Shown in pieces: positions 44,068-52,109 of a stretch of DNA of 64,000 nucleotides. The stretch lies in assembly GCF_003217515.1 (NCBI RefSeq), contig NZ_QJSX01000002.1, positions 145,242 to 209,241 on the forward strand, given 5' to 3'. The notes under the pieces were generated by a model, which did not search any database, was not told where the DNA came from, and saw only the letters and a program-made list of their open reading frames with translations. Both the position numbers and the translations under genes were made by a program. The DNA comes from Deinococcus yavapaiensis KR-236 (GTDB lineage Bacteria; Deinococcota; Deinococci; Deinococcales; Deinococcaceae). Every line of letters starts with the position of its first letter. The first letter of the stretch is position 1.

Positions 44068-44496
44068 TCACATCAAGTGCCGATGATCGGCCAGCATGCA
44101 ACGGTCCTGCACGACTTGGATTCCTGCGTTCACCAGAACCCGCGCGACGTCGTCGTTGCGGATGCCGAGCTGCAGCCATACCGTCTTCGGCTTCGGACGC
44201 ATCGCGAGCATGTCCTCCAAGTGCTCGCTCACTTTGTCGCCGCGTCGAAACACGTCCACGACGTCCACGGATACGTCGATGTCGGCGAGCGAAGCCACCG
44301 CCTTGTGTCCGAAGTAGCTTTCGCCGCGCTCGGCGAGCGTCGGATTCACGGGGATGATGGTGTAGCCTTGGCGATGCAGGTATTCGGGCACGTAGTGCGC
44401 CGGCTTGGTGTCGTCACGGTGAAACCCGAGGACCGCCACGACCTTGCTTTCGCGCAAGACGTTCACGATGTCCGAAGTGGTGGTCAGTTCTCTCAT
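44068..44496 (-). CDS. CoA-binding protein, YccU family
   Basis: 142-residue single Rossmann domain. Conserved blocks: SKVVAVLGFHRDDTKPAHYV, QGYTIIPVNPT, DVVDVFRRGDKV, TVWLQLGIRND and VVQDRCMLADHRHL with the C-terminal Cys. The family resembles the CoA-ligand-binding part of succinyl-CoA synthetase; its role in the cell is unknown. ATG overlaps the hemL stop (ATGA), so it is translated with hemL. Confidence 0.92.
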   Translation of the reverse strand: MRELTTTSDIVNVLRESKVVAVLGFHRDDTKPAHYVPEYLHRQGYTIIPVNPTLAERGESYFGHKAVASLADIDVSVDVVDVFRRGDKVSEHLEDMLAMRPKPKTVWLQLGIRNDDVARVLVNAGIQVVQDRCMLADHRHLM

Positions 44497-45821
44497 CGGG
44501 CGCCTCCCAAGGTCGCGAATGCCGAGACGGCGGCGTGAAGCGTCGAGTCGAGCTCGCGCTCGCCGTGCGCGGCCGAGACGAAGATACTTTCGAATTGGCT
44601 GGGCGCCCAGTACACGCCGCGCACGAGCATCTCGCGAAACCAAGTGGCGAACGCCGCCGTGTCCGAACGCGCCGCCTCGTCGTAGCGGGTCACGGGTCCC
44701 GCTTGAAAGAATCCCGTGAGCATCGACCCGACGCGGTTCACGGCGAGGGGCACGCCAGCCTCGCTCGCGGCGCTCGCCAAGCCCTCTGCGAGCTTCGACG
44801 TGTACTCGTCGAGTCGCCCGTAAATGCCCGGATCGCGTTCCAACTCGCTCAGCACTGCCAGACCCGCCGCCATCGCGAGCGGGTTGCCGCTCAGAGTGCC
44901 CGCTTGGTACACGGGCCCTTGCGGGCTCACGAAGTCCATGACGTCCGCTCGACCGCCGTACGCTCCGACGGGAAGGCCGCCTCCGATGATCTTGCCCCAG
45001 CACATCAAGTCGGGCTCGATGCCGAGCACGCCGCACGCGCCTTTGAGGCTCAGCCGAAAGCCCGTCATGACCTCGTCCGCGATCAGCAGCAAGCCGCTTC
45101 GCTTCGCGTCGTGCAGGGCCGCGCGAAACTCCGGGGTGGGAATCAACACGCCCGCGTTGCCGACGACGGGCTCGAAGATGATGGCCGCGATTTCGTGCCC
45201 GCGCTCGGCCACGAGGCGGCGCAAGCCCTCGGGATCGTTGTAGTCCGCGACGAGCGTGAGGCTCGCGTACGCGTGAGGCACGCCCGCCGACGACGGAGCG
45301 CTTCGCCCCAGCCCGTCCGCGTTCGTCATCAAGCCGCTGCCCGCCTCCACGAGAAGTCCGTCGGCGTGTCCGTGGTAGTTGCCTCGGAACTTCACGATGA
45401 AGTCGCGGCCCGTGAAGCCTCGCGCGAGGCGCAGGGCGCTCATCGTCGCTTCCGTTCCGGAGTTCACGAAGCGGACCTTCTCGGCGCCCGTGAGCTTCGT
45501 GACGAGTTCGGCGAGACGCACCTCTCCCTCGGACGGCGCGCCATAGCTCGTGCCGTTCGTGAGGGCGTTCGAGATCGCTTCGCGTACCGCCTCGTGGTTG
45601 TGGCCGAGGATCATGGGACCCCACGAGCCGATGTAGTCGATCATGGCGTGGCCGTCGACGTCGATGAGGTACGCGCCGTGCGCCCGCTCGATGAACCGAG
45701 GCGTGCCGCCCACCGCTTTGAAGGCCCGCACGGGCGAGTTCACGCCGCCCGGCGTCACCTTCTTGGCGCGCTCGAAAAGCGCGTCGGACGCGGCCGTTTC
45801 AGGAAGGGAAGTCGTCTGCAC
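44493..45821 (-). CDS. hemL: Glutamate-1-semialdehyde 2,1-aminomutase HemL
   Basis: 442 residues. A PLP enzyme that converts glutamate-1-semialdehyde to 5-aminolevulinate, the C5 route to heme. Motifs: TPGGVNSPVRAF at the start, FVNSGTEATMSALRLAR (PLP phosphate), LLIADEVMTGFR (PLP Asp) and CWGKIIGGGLPVGAYGG with the Schiff-base Lys. GTG 45821 lies 6 nt after TAAGGT. First gene of a two-gene operon. Confidence 0.96.
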   Translation of the reverse strand: MQTTSLPETAASDALFERAKKVTPGGVNSPVRAFKAVGGTPRFIERAHGAYLIDVDGHAMIDYIGSWGPMILGHNHEAVREAISNALTNGTSYGAPSEGEVRLAELVTKLTGAEKVRFVNSGTEATMSALRLARGFTGRDFIVKFRGNYHGHADGLLVEAGSGLMTNADGLGRSAPSSAGVPHAYASLTLVADYNDPEGLRRLVAERGHEIAAIIFEPVVGNAGVLIPTPEFRAALHDAKRSGLLLIADEVMTGFRLSLKGACGVLGIEPDLMCWGKIIGGGLPVGAYGGRADVMDFVSPQGPVYQAGTLSGNPLAMAAGLAVLSELERDPGIYGRLDEYTSKLAEGLASAASEAGVPLAVNRVGSMLTGFFQAGPVTRYDEAARSDTAAFATWFREMLVRGVYWAPSQFESIFVSAAHGERELDSTLHAAVSAFATLGGAR

Positions 45822-45827
45822 GCCCTC

Positions 45828-45833
45828 ACCTTA
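45828..45833 (-). promoter_or_regulatory. -10 element of hemL, leaderless
   Basis: TAAGGT on the minus strand, 6 nt before GTG 45821. Confidence 0.55.
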
Positions 45834-45865
45834 CCGTGGGCCGCCGTGAGGAACGGCGAGGAGGG

Positions 45866-46735
45866 TCACGCGGTCGATTTCACGTTCACGCCCGTCACCA
45901 GCACTTCGTACTTGCCCGTCACGTACACGCGGAATCCGTGCTTTTGCAGGTGACGCCGCACGAGCGCGACGTCTTTGACGAGCAGGGATAGGTCGGGCTT
46001 GCGAAAGTTCAGCAGGCGCGCTCCGTACGACACCTCGCCGCCGAGGTACCGGCAATTCGGAAAGCCGAGGATCACCGATCCGCTCGGCTTGAGGTGGTCG
46101 CGCAGCAGGACGCGGAACACGCGGTCGGTGTCGACGCCGGGGCTTTGCAGGACCGAGAGGGCCACGACGAGGTCGAACGTTCCGAGCGTTTCGTCGGGCA
46201 AGTCGTTCACGTTCAACACTCGGAAGGCATGCTGCGGAAAGCGGCGTCGAGCGAGCTCCAACGCGCTGTCGTCCACATCGACCGCGACGACGTCGAAGGC
46301 CCGGTCGGGAAAGGCGAGGTCGAGAAGCGCCAACTCCCGGCCGCCGTTCACGCCAAGGTGCAACACCCGCGCTCCTGACGCGAGGGGCACGCGGTGCAGG
46401 GCTTCGAGCATGTCGTCCAGGAACAGCGGGTCCTCGAGTTTATCGACGCGCTGAAAGTCGCTCAGGGCGCCGTAGCGGCCCGCCGAACGGTCACGACTCG
46501 TCCGCTCGACAAGGTCGAAGCGCAACTCCACGAAGTCGCCATGCGAGACGGGCGTGAGGAAGCGGCACTCCAATCGGTCGGCGAGGTCCACCCACACCGA
46601 GTACGGTCGGTGCTTGCCGACCGACGTCTCCTCGCCGGGATAGCGTCCGTCGCCGAGGTCGGGGTTCGGCACGAGGAAGCGCGCCGCGCCGTCACGCGCC
46701 AGCAGATCGCGAAGGCGCGTGACGACGACGTGCAT
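45866..46735 (-). CDS. Class I SAM-dependent methyltransferase
   Basis: 289 residues. The N-terminal 110 residues (LVPNPDLGDGRYPGEE, RPYSVWVDLADRLECRFL) are unlike known domains. Then a Rossmann methyltransferase follows: motif I VLHLGVNGGRELALLD, acidic loop VVAVDVDDSALELARRRFP, motif IV FDLVVALSVLQSPG and a RHLQKHGFRVYVTGKYEVLV C-terminus. The usual G-x-G-x-G of motif I is degenerate (GVNGG). The target is unknown. It starts 26 nt after dnaX in the same direction. Confidence 0.8.
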   Translation of the reverse strand: MHVVVTRLRDLLARDGAARFLVPNPDLGDGRYPGEETSVGKHRPYSVWVDLADRLECRFLTPVSHGDFVELRFDLVERTSRDRSAGRYGALSDFQRVDKLEDPLFLDDMLEALHRVPLASGARVLHLGVNGGRELALLDLAFPDRAFDVVAVDVDDSALELARRRFPQHAFRVLNVNDLPDETLGTFDLVVALSVLQSPGVDTDRVFRVLLRDHLKPSGSVILGFPNCRYLGGEVSYGARLLNFRKPDLSLLVKDVALVRRHLQKHGFRVYVTGKYEVLVTGVNVKSTA

Positions 46736-46761
46736 GGATTCGAACGTGAAGCGCGGAAGGA

Positions 46762-48909
46762 TTATGCCTCGCCCTCCGACGGCTCGTCCGCTTCCTCTTG
46801 ATTCGCCGCGCCCTTGGGCTTGCGAAGCACGCCGGAGTCGCGAACCTTGCCCGAGAAGCGCCGCGTCGCTTCGGCGAACATCGGATGGGCGCGCACGCTC
46901 GCCGCCGCGTTCAAGCGAGCAGCTTCGCGGGCGTTCACGGGCGCGGCGGGTCGCGGCGTGGAGACTTTCGGCGTGGGCGGCACCTCCTCGCTCAGCGCAT
47001 CCCACGTCGTCTCGCGCAGCGGCGCCTTGCCCAGCGGCGCTTCGAGAGGCGCGTCGTCCCACACGGGTTCTTGCGAGAGCGGCTCGGGGTCGTACGTGAC
47101 CGCCGGGGACGCTTCCCACGGGGCGGATTCGGCAGAAGGCGTCGTGGCGGTCGCAGGCGCCGAAACGGGCGGAGCGGCGCTCGGGACCGTCACGGCGGGG
47201 CCGCTGGGGCGCGGCGCGCTGCGGCTTCGCGTTGGGGTGAAATCCGGCAGGTCGTCGAGTGACTCCGACGGGGGTGCGGCGATCGTGGAACGCGCGGGCG
47301 TCGCGCGGGGCTCGGACGGCGTGGAAGGAGCAGGCTCGATTTGGGGAAGCGGCGCGGCCTCCGCAGAGGTGACGAAGGTACTCGGCGCGGCCCGAGCGGC
47401 CCCGCCCGAATTACGAGCGGACTTTTTTTTCGTGCCGTCGGGCGTGACGAGCTCGAAGTCCACGGCGCCGAAGACGCGCTCCACGATCGCCGCGACGTCC
47501 TCGAACTTGTCGAGGGTCTGCTTGGCGTGAAACTTGCTGCGCTCGTCGAACGACACGAGGACCGACGCGCCCTCCACGCTGACTTGGGCGGGCTTCAGAA
47601 AGGCGCGCAGTTGCACGTTCGCTTGCCGCAAAACGTCCGCCCACGATCCTTGCGGCCTCGGCGCCTCGGTCGGCGCTTCCCGAGGAGCGCTTCTCGGCGG
47701 GGCGCGGCGAGCGGCGGGTTCGAAGTCCGGTACGTCGGCGCTCGCCACGGCGGGCTCCGGGGCCACGCGCGGAGCGCTCCTCAAGGCGGCGAGTTCCCGC
47801 TCGATCTTCGCGAGGCGCGTTCCGACGTCGGAAGGGACGCTCGCTGCGGAAGTGGAGGTCGTTGCGCCGACCGCCGCGTCGCCCGCCAGCAGAGCGTGCG
47901 TGAGGGCGAGCTCGAGGCTCAGCAAGTCCGCCGAGCGCGCGAAGCGCGCTTCCTGCTCGTCGAGGGCCGCTTGAAGCTTCAAGAGCCGCCCGAGTTCGGC
48001 GCCCTCGATGCGCTCGCCCGTGCCGAGCCCGAGCGCGGCGTGAATGGCTTCGCGCAACGCGGTCTTGAGGCCGTCCACGACCGTCCTCGCCGCGTACCCC
48101 TCGCGGTACAATTCGCTCGCGCCCGCGAGCAGGGGCTCGACATCGCCGAGGGCGAGCGCGCGCGCCATGAACAGCGTGCGCTGCGACGGCGGCAAGCCCA
48201 AGGCGGCCTCCACGCCCGGGCGCGTGACGTCCTCACCTGCCGCGAGCATGCGTTCCAAGAGGCTCTCGCCGTCACGCATCGCGCCGTCCGCGAGGCGTCC
48301 GATCAAGGCGAGGGCGTCCGGCTCGGCGCGCACGCCTTCGCCTTCGCAGATGCGCGCGAGCTTTCCGGCGATCTCCGTTTCGCTGAGGCGCCGAAAGCGG
48401 TAGTGCTGGCAGCGTGACAAGATCGTCGGCAGGATTTTCTCGGGCTCGGTCGTGGCAAGCACGAAGATCACGTGGGACGGCGGCTCTTCCAGCGTCTTCA
48501 GCAAGGCGTTGAAGGCCGCGCGGGACATCATGTGCGCCTCGTCGAGGATGTAGATCTTCTTGCCGCCTCGCATCGCCGCGAGGCCGACCTTTTCGCGCAG
48601 TTCGCGCACGTCGTCCACGGAATTGTTGCTCGCCGCGTCGATTTCCAGCACGTCCGGATGCGAGTTCGAGCGAACCGCCATGCACGAGGAGCACTCGCCG
48701 CACGGCTTCACGCCGTCGCGTTCGCAGTTCGCCGTCATCGCGATGAGGCGGGCCGTCGTCGTCTTGCCGACGCCGCGCGGTCCGCTGAACAGGTACGCGT
48801 GACCGACGCGGCCGCGTTCGAGAGCGGCGCGCAGCACGTCCTTGACGTGTTCTTGGCCGACCACCTCGTCCCAGTGGACGGGACGGGCGCGCTGGTAGAT
48901 GGCGCTCAC
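46762..48909 (-). CDS. dnaX: DNA polymerase III subunits gamma and tau DnaX
   Basis: 715 residues. Clamp-loader ATPase: Walker A SGPRGVGKTTTAR (43-55), four-Cys zinc module (C62, C70, C73, C76), Walker B KIYILDEAHMMS, sensor and SRC motif TILSRCQHYRF. Domain III and a long Pro/Ala/Ser-rich tau tail follow. Codons 494-496 are three Lys read from eight A residues, a slippery site that could yield a short gamma form. GTG 48909 gives the canonical MSAIYQRARP start; TAAACT lies further upstream, so a short leader is probable. Confidence 0.96.
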   Translation of the reverse strand: MSAIYQRARPVHWDEVVGQEHVKDVLRAALERGRVGHAYLFSGPRGVGKTTTARLIAMTANCERDGVKPCGECSSCMAVRSNSHPDVLEIDAASNNSVDDVRELREKVGLAAMRGGKKIYILDEAHMMSRAAFNALLKTLEEPPSHVIFVLATTEPEKILPTILSRCQHYRFRRLSETEIAGKLARICEGEGVRAEPDALALIGRLADGAMRDGESLLERMLAAGEDVTRPGVEAALGLPPSQRTLFMARALALGDVEPLLAGASELYREGYAARTVVDGLKTALREAIHAALGLGTGERIEGAELGRLLKLQAALDEQEARFARSADLLSLELALTHALLAGDAAVGATTSTSAASVPSDVGTRLAKIERELAALRSAPRVAPEPAVASADVPDFEPAARRAPPRSAPREAPTEAPRPQGSWADVLRQANVQLRAFLKPAQVSVEGASVLVSFDERSKFHAKQTLDKFEDVAAIVERVFGAVDFELVTPDGTKKKSARNSGGAARAAPSTFVTSAEAAPLPQIEPAPSTPSEPRATPARSTIAAPPSESLDDLPDFTPTRSRSAPRPSGPAVTVPSAAPPVSAPATATTPSAESAPWEASPAVTYDPEPLSQEPVWDDAPLEAPLGKAPLRETTWDALSEEVPPTPKVSTPRPAAPVNAREAARLNAAASVRAHPMFAEATRRFSGKVRDSGVLRKPKGAANQEEADEPSEGEA
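47422..47430 (-). promoter_or_regulatory. Slippery A8G site in dnaX, predicted gamma-form switch
   Basis: Eight A then G at codons 494-496. Moving into the -1 frame, by ribosome slip or by an extra A in the transcript, reads three Lys, then Val-Arg-Ser and a TAA stop, giving a product of about 499 residues. Thermus dnaX uses an A9 run and E. coli an A6G site for the same purpose. Confidence 0.7.
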
Positions 48910-49036
48910 TGCGGGCGACTCCGGAAGACGAACTTCACCGATCCAGTTTAGCGCAGACCGTAGGACGGCGGGCGCCCGAAAGCAGACGTGCGACGTGCCT
49001 CCCCGCGCGGGGCGCGTAGGGCCGTCGCGGCCGAAG

Positions 49037-50224
49037 TCACCGCGCGCCGCTGAGGGCGTCGAGATCGCGGGCGATGCGTTCGAGCGCGCCGCCCGCCCCG
49101 ATGCGCTCGCGGCCCGCTCGTGACGCGGCGTCGTACGCGCGGTCGTTCGTCACGAAGCGTCGTACCGCGTCGGCGACCGCGTTCGGTTGAGCGTCGACGA
49201 GGGTCAGGGCCTCGCCGAGCAGGCGCTTCTGACGCCGCGCGAAGGTCGCGACGAACTGCGGACCGAGCGTCGGAAAAGCCACCACGGGCACGCCGAGGCC
49301 GGCGAGTTGTTCGGACGCGGTGCCCGCCGTCCCAATCGCGAAGCGGGCCGCTCGGGCGACGCTGCCGAAGGCGCCGCGCAGCACGGTCACGGTCGCGCCA
49401 CCTTTGGAAAGGTGAACGGCCGCGTCCCCGAGCGGCTCGGTCGTCCATCCAGGCAAGTCGGGCAGGGCGCTCAGCGGTCCCGCCCACGCGACGACCGCGC
49501 GAAGTTCCCTCAGGCGAGCGGCGGCCTCGAGCATGATCGGCAAGCTGGAGATCGCGTCGCCTCGGCTGCCCGGCAGGAGCGCGAGGACGGGCCGATCATC
49601 GAGCAGGACGCTCAAGTCACGCTCGGGTTCGGGCAGGACGTCCATCGCGAACGACCCCAGGTAGCGTGCGGCGACCCCGCGCCGTCTCAAGTGTGCCGCG
49701 GACGCTTCGTCGCGCGTGAAGACGCTCCAAGCGCGGCGTTGAAGCGCTACTTCCGGCGGCAAGAAGACGTTCGCGCCGAGCGCGTTGAGTTCACGCAAAT
49801 GGTCCGCGAGCGTCAAGCGTTCGGCGTAGCGGACGGTGACGAGCGGTTGGAGCTGCACGAGCGGTCGGCCCGCGCCCGAGGCGAGCGTTGCGAGCAGCAG
49901 CGCGTACGCGTCCCCAACGCTCACGACGACGTCGGCGCTTCGGGCCGCTCGCGCGCCCGAAGCGAGCTGCCGAAACGACGTGCCGATGAGGCCCGCTGCC
50001 AAGTCCGCCCGCAAGTTCGGGAAGCTCGCGAAGGGAAAGCCGCCCGACGGCAACGCGAGGGGCGGCCCGAGAACGTGGGCGACGCTCGCGTACGCCCGCC
50101 CTTCGCCGACGAGCGGCAACGCGAGAACGTCCGAGCGAAGGAAAGCCGCGAGCTTCGCGCCGATGAGATCCTCGGCGGTGCCGTTCGAAACGATCAGCAC
50201 CCGCCCCGCGGGCGCGCGGGTCAA
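49037..50224 (-). CDS. Lipid-A-disaccharide synthase-related glycosyltransferase
   Basis: 395 residues with a GT-B-like layout. The N-terminal half has RVLIVSNGTAEDLIGAKL, VVVSVGDAYALLLATLAS and LVQLQPLVTVRY. The C-terminal half has VLALLPGSRGDAISSLPIML, FAIGTAGTASEQLAGLGVPV and FPTLGPQFVATFARRQ, close to the nucleotide-sugar part of LpxB. Deinococcus is known to lack lipid A, so a role in another envelope glycolipid is likely. TTG 50224 overlaps the GntR stop (TTGA); a GTG 24 nt downstream is possible. Confidence 0.8.
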   Translation of the reverse strand: MTRAPAGRVLIVSNGTAEDLIGAKLAAFLRSDVLALPLVGEGRAYASVAHVLGPPLALPSGGFPFASFPNLRADLAAGLIGTSFRQLASGARAARSADVVVSVGDAYALLLATLASGAGRPLVQLQPLVTVRYAERLTLADHLRELNALGANVFLPPEVALQRRAWSVFTRDEASAAHLRRRGVAARYLGSFAMDVLPEPERDLSVLLDDRPVLALLPGSRGDAISSLPIMLEAAARLRELRAVVAWAGPLSALPDLPGWTTEPLGDAAVHLSKGGATVTVLRGAFGSVARAARFAIGTAGTASEQLAGLGVPVVAFPTLGPQFVATFARRQKRLLGEALTLVDAQPNAVADAVRRFVTNDRAYDAASRAGRERIGAGGALERIARDLDALSGAR

Positions 50225-50916
50225 GGTTCGAAAGAGTCCTGGAAGGCGTAGCGATCGCCGCGCACCCAGTAATTCACGTACGACACGCGCCGCGCGCCGC
50301 TGTAAGTCGTGCGGCGCAACAAGAAGGCCGCCGTGCCGATCGGGACGCGCAGCAAGTCCGCTTCCTCTTGGCGCAGATTGACGGCTTCGAGCGTCTGCTC
50401 GACGCGCGTCAGGCCGAGTCCCAGCTTGCCGACGAGCACCTCGTGGATGCTCTCGACGGCGAGGTTGTGCGTCAGCAGTCCGGGCGCGATGGCGGCGTTG
50501 ATGTAGCGCTTCTCGATGACGAGGGCCTCGTCGCCCGCGCTGCGCAGGCGATGCACGAACGACACGGGATCGCCCGGTTGCACTTGCAGCACGATCGCGA
50601 TTTCCGGAGTGGCGGCGACTTCGGTGGCGCGCAAGACGACCGTGCGGTGGTCGGGGTGACGCGCCCACTCCTTGAAGGGCCGCACGCGAAACATCCCTTG
50701 TCGGAAGCGCTTCCCGGTCGGGAAGGTTCCGGCGCCCTGGACGCGGTACACGTACCCCTCGCGTTCTAGCTCGTCGATCGCCCGGCGAGCCGTCATCCGC
50801 GAGACGTCGAACTCACGCGCGAGTTGAGGCTCGCTGGGGAGGGGTAGGCCTTCCACGTAGTGCCCTCCGAGCAGACGCTCCTTGAGGGTGGTTTTGATGA
50901 GGGGGTATTTCGCCAC
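50221..50916 (-). CDS. GntR family regulator, HutC/UTRA subfamily
   Basis: 231 residues. Winged-helix DNA-binding domain (1-70: LPLPSEPQLAREFDVSRMTA, RRAIDELEREGYVYRVQGAG) and a UTRA ligand domain (80-230: PGDPVSFVHRLRSAGDEALV, EVLVGKLGLGLTRVEQTLEA). UTRA domains sense small metabolites such as sugar phosphates or histidine intermediates. Shine-Dalgarno GGAGG precedes GTG 50916. It is coupled to the glycosyltransferase gene, which it may regulate along with itself. Confidence 0.9.
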   Translation of the reverse strand: MAKYPLIKTTLKERLLGGHYVEGLPLPSEPQLAREFDVSRMTARRAIDELEREGYVYRVQGAGTFPTGKRFRQGMFRVRPFKEWARHPDHRTVVLRATEVAATPEIAIVLQVQPGDPVSFVHRLRSAGDEALVIEKRYINAAIAPGLLTHNLAVESIHEVLVGKLGLGLTRVEQTLEAVNLRQEEADLLRVPIGTAAFLLRRTTYSGARRVSYVNYWVRGDRYAFQDSFEP

Positions 50917-50953
50917 GGTGCCTCCGAAGAATGAGAGAGCCTTAACGGGATCT

Positions 50954-50969
50954 TAGTGGGCACACTATA
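50954..50969 (-). promoter_or_regulatory. Candidate autoregulatory operator and -10 box of the GntR gene
   Basis: TAGTG-GGCA-CACTA (50954-50967) overlaps TATAGT (50964-50969 on the minus strand), a good -10 box. The position suggests autorepression. Confidence 0.45.
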
Positions 50970-51005
50970 CAAGCTGTCCAGATGACCGGTGTGAGACACG
51001 CACGA

Positions 51006-52016
51006 TCAGCCGCCGATGTGCGACATTTCGATTTTGCGCCGCGCCCCGACCTCGAAGCGTTCCTCCGAGTAGCGATCCTTTCGTCCCGACCACACCTCGC
51101 TTAACAAGGTGAACAACGCGTCGTCGTCCGCGCCCGCCCGAAGAAGCGAGCGGAAGTCCGTTCCGTCTGACGCGAACAGACAGGTGTACAACATCCCTTG
51201 CGCCGACAAGCGCGCCCGCGAGCAATCACCGCAAAACGGCGCCGTCACGCTGGAGATGAGCCCCAATTCGCGTCCCTGAGCGTCACGGTAGCGCGCGGCG
51301 ACCTCGCCCTTGTAGTTCGCGTTCGTCGCCTCGAAGCCGCCTCCAAGCAAGTCCAGCACTTCGCGCGACGGCACGACCTCCGTCATGTCCCAACCGTTGT
51401 GGTTGCCGACGTCCATGAACTCGATGAACCGCACGACGTGCCGGTCCCTCAAGGCTTCCCACAAAGGACGCAGCTCCTGCTCGTTCGCACCGCGCTGCAC
51501 GACCGTGTTGATCTTCACGCCCAAGCCCGCGTCCAACGCCGCCTCGATGCCCCGCAGAATCCGCTCGGGATGCACGCCAAGGCCGTTCATGCGCCCGAAC
51601 ACCTCGGGATCGAGCGCGTCGAGGCTCACGGTGACGCGCGCCAAGCCCGCCTCGCGAAGAGGCGCGGCGAGCGACGGCAGCAGCAAACCGTTCGTCGTGA
51701 GGGCGATGTCGTCCACGTCCTCGATGCCTCGCAAAAGCGCCACGAGCTCGGGCAAATCGCGGCGCAGCAACGGCTCGCCGCCCGTGAGGCGAAGCTTTCG
51801 CACGCCGCCTCGCACGAACACCCGCGCGACGCGCTCGATCTCCTCGAAGCTCAGCAACTCGCTTTTCGGTAAAAAGGCGTACTGGGGTCCGAAGACCTCG
51901 GCGGGCATGCAGTACGTGCAGCGCAAGTTGCAGCGATCCGTCACGGAGATACGCAGGTCGCGAAGCGGGCGGCCCAGCGCGTCGTGCAGCGTCGTCCGAG
52001 AAGGCTGGGAAGTCAC
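51006..52016 (-). CDS. moaA: GTP 3',8-cyclase MoaA
   Basis: 336 residues. A radical-SAM enzyme making 3',8-cyclo-dihydro-GTP, the first step of molybdenum cofactor synthesis. The N-terminal cluster is C29-x3-C33-x2-C36 (DRCNLRCTYC). The second cluster is PFCGDCSRARLSAQGMLYTC (CxxC-x13-C). The SAM motif is RLTGGEPLLRRDL, and the C-terminal GG required for activity is present (HIGG). GTG 52016 lies 6 nt after TATAAA. Confidence 0.97.
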   Translation of the reverse strand: MTSQPSRTTLHDALGRPLRDLRISVTDRCNLRCTYCMPAEVFGPQYAFLPKSELLSFEEIERVARVFVRGGVRKLRLTGGEPLLRRDLPELVALLRGIEDVDDIALTTNGLLLPSLAAPLREAGLARVTVSLDALDPEVFGRMNGLGVHPERILRGIEAALDAGLGVKINTVVQRGANEQELRPLWEALRDRHVVRFIEFMDVGNHNGWDMTEVVPSREVLDLLGGGFEATNANYKGEVAARYRDAQGRELGLISSVTAPFCGDCSRARLSAQGMLYTCLFASDGTDFRSLLRAGADDDALFTLLSEVWSGRKDRYSEERFEVGARRKIEMSHIGG

Positions 52017-52022
52017 GACACC

Positions 52023-52028
52023 TTTATA
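52023..52028 (-). promoter_or_regulatory. -10 element of moaA, leaderless
   Basis: TATAAA on the minus strand, 6 nt before GTG 52016. Confidence 0.6.
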
Positions 52029-52097
52029 GCGGCTTTACGAAGAGCCAACCAAGAACAAAACGACTATCGTCGAGCGCCTCGCCCCGCGGAAGTTCGC

Positions 52098-52103
52098 TAC
52101 GAT
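52098..52103 (+). promoter_or_regulatory. -10 element of the glycerate kinase gene
   Basis: TACGAT followed by 6 nt and GTG 52110; this sets the start well inside a longer open frame. Confidence 0.6.
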
Positions 52104-52109
52104 GCGCTC

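Noticed and set aside
47423..47430. T8 run on the plus strand as an intrinsic terminator
   Set aside because: No GC hairpin precedes it on the plus strand and it lies inside dnaX, where it is better explained as the slippery A8 site.
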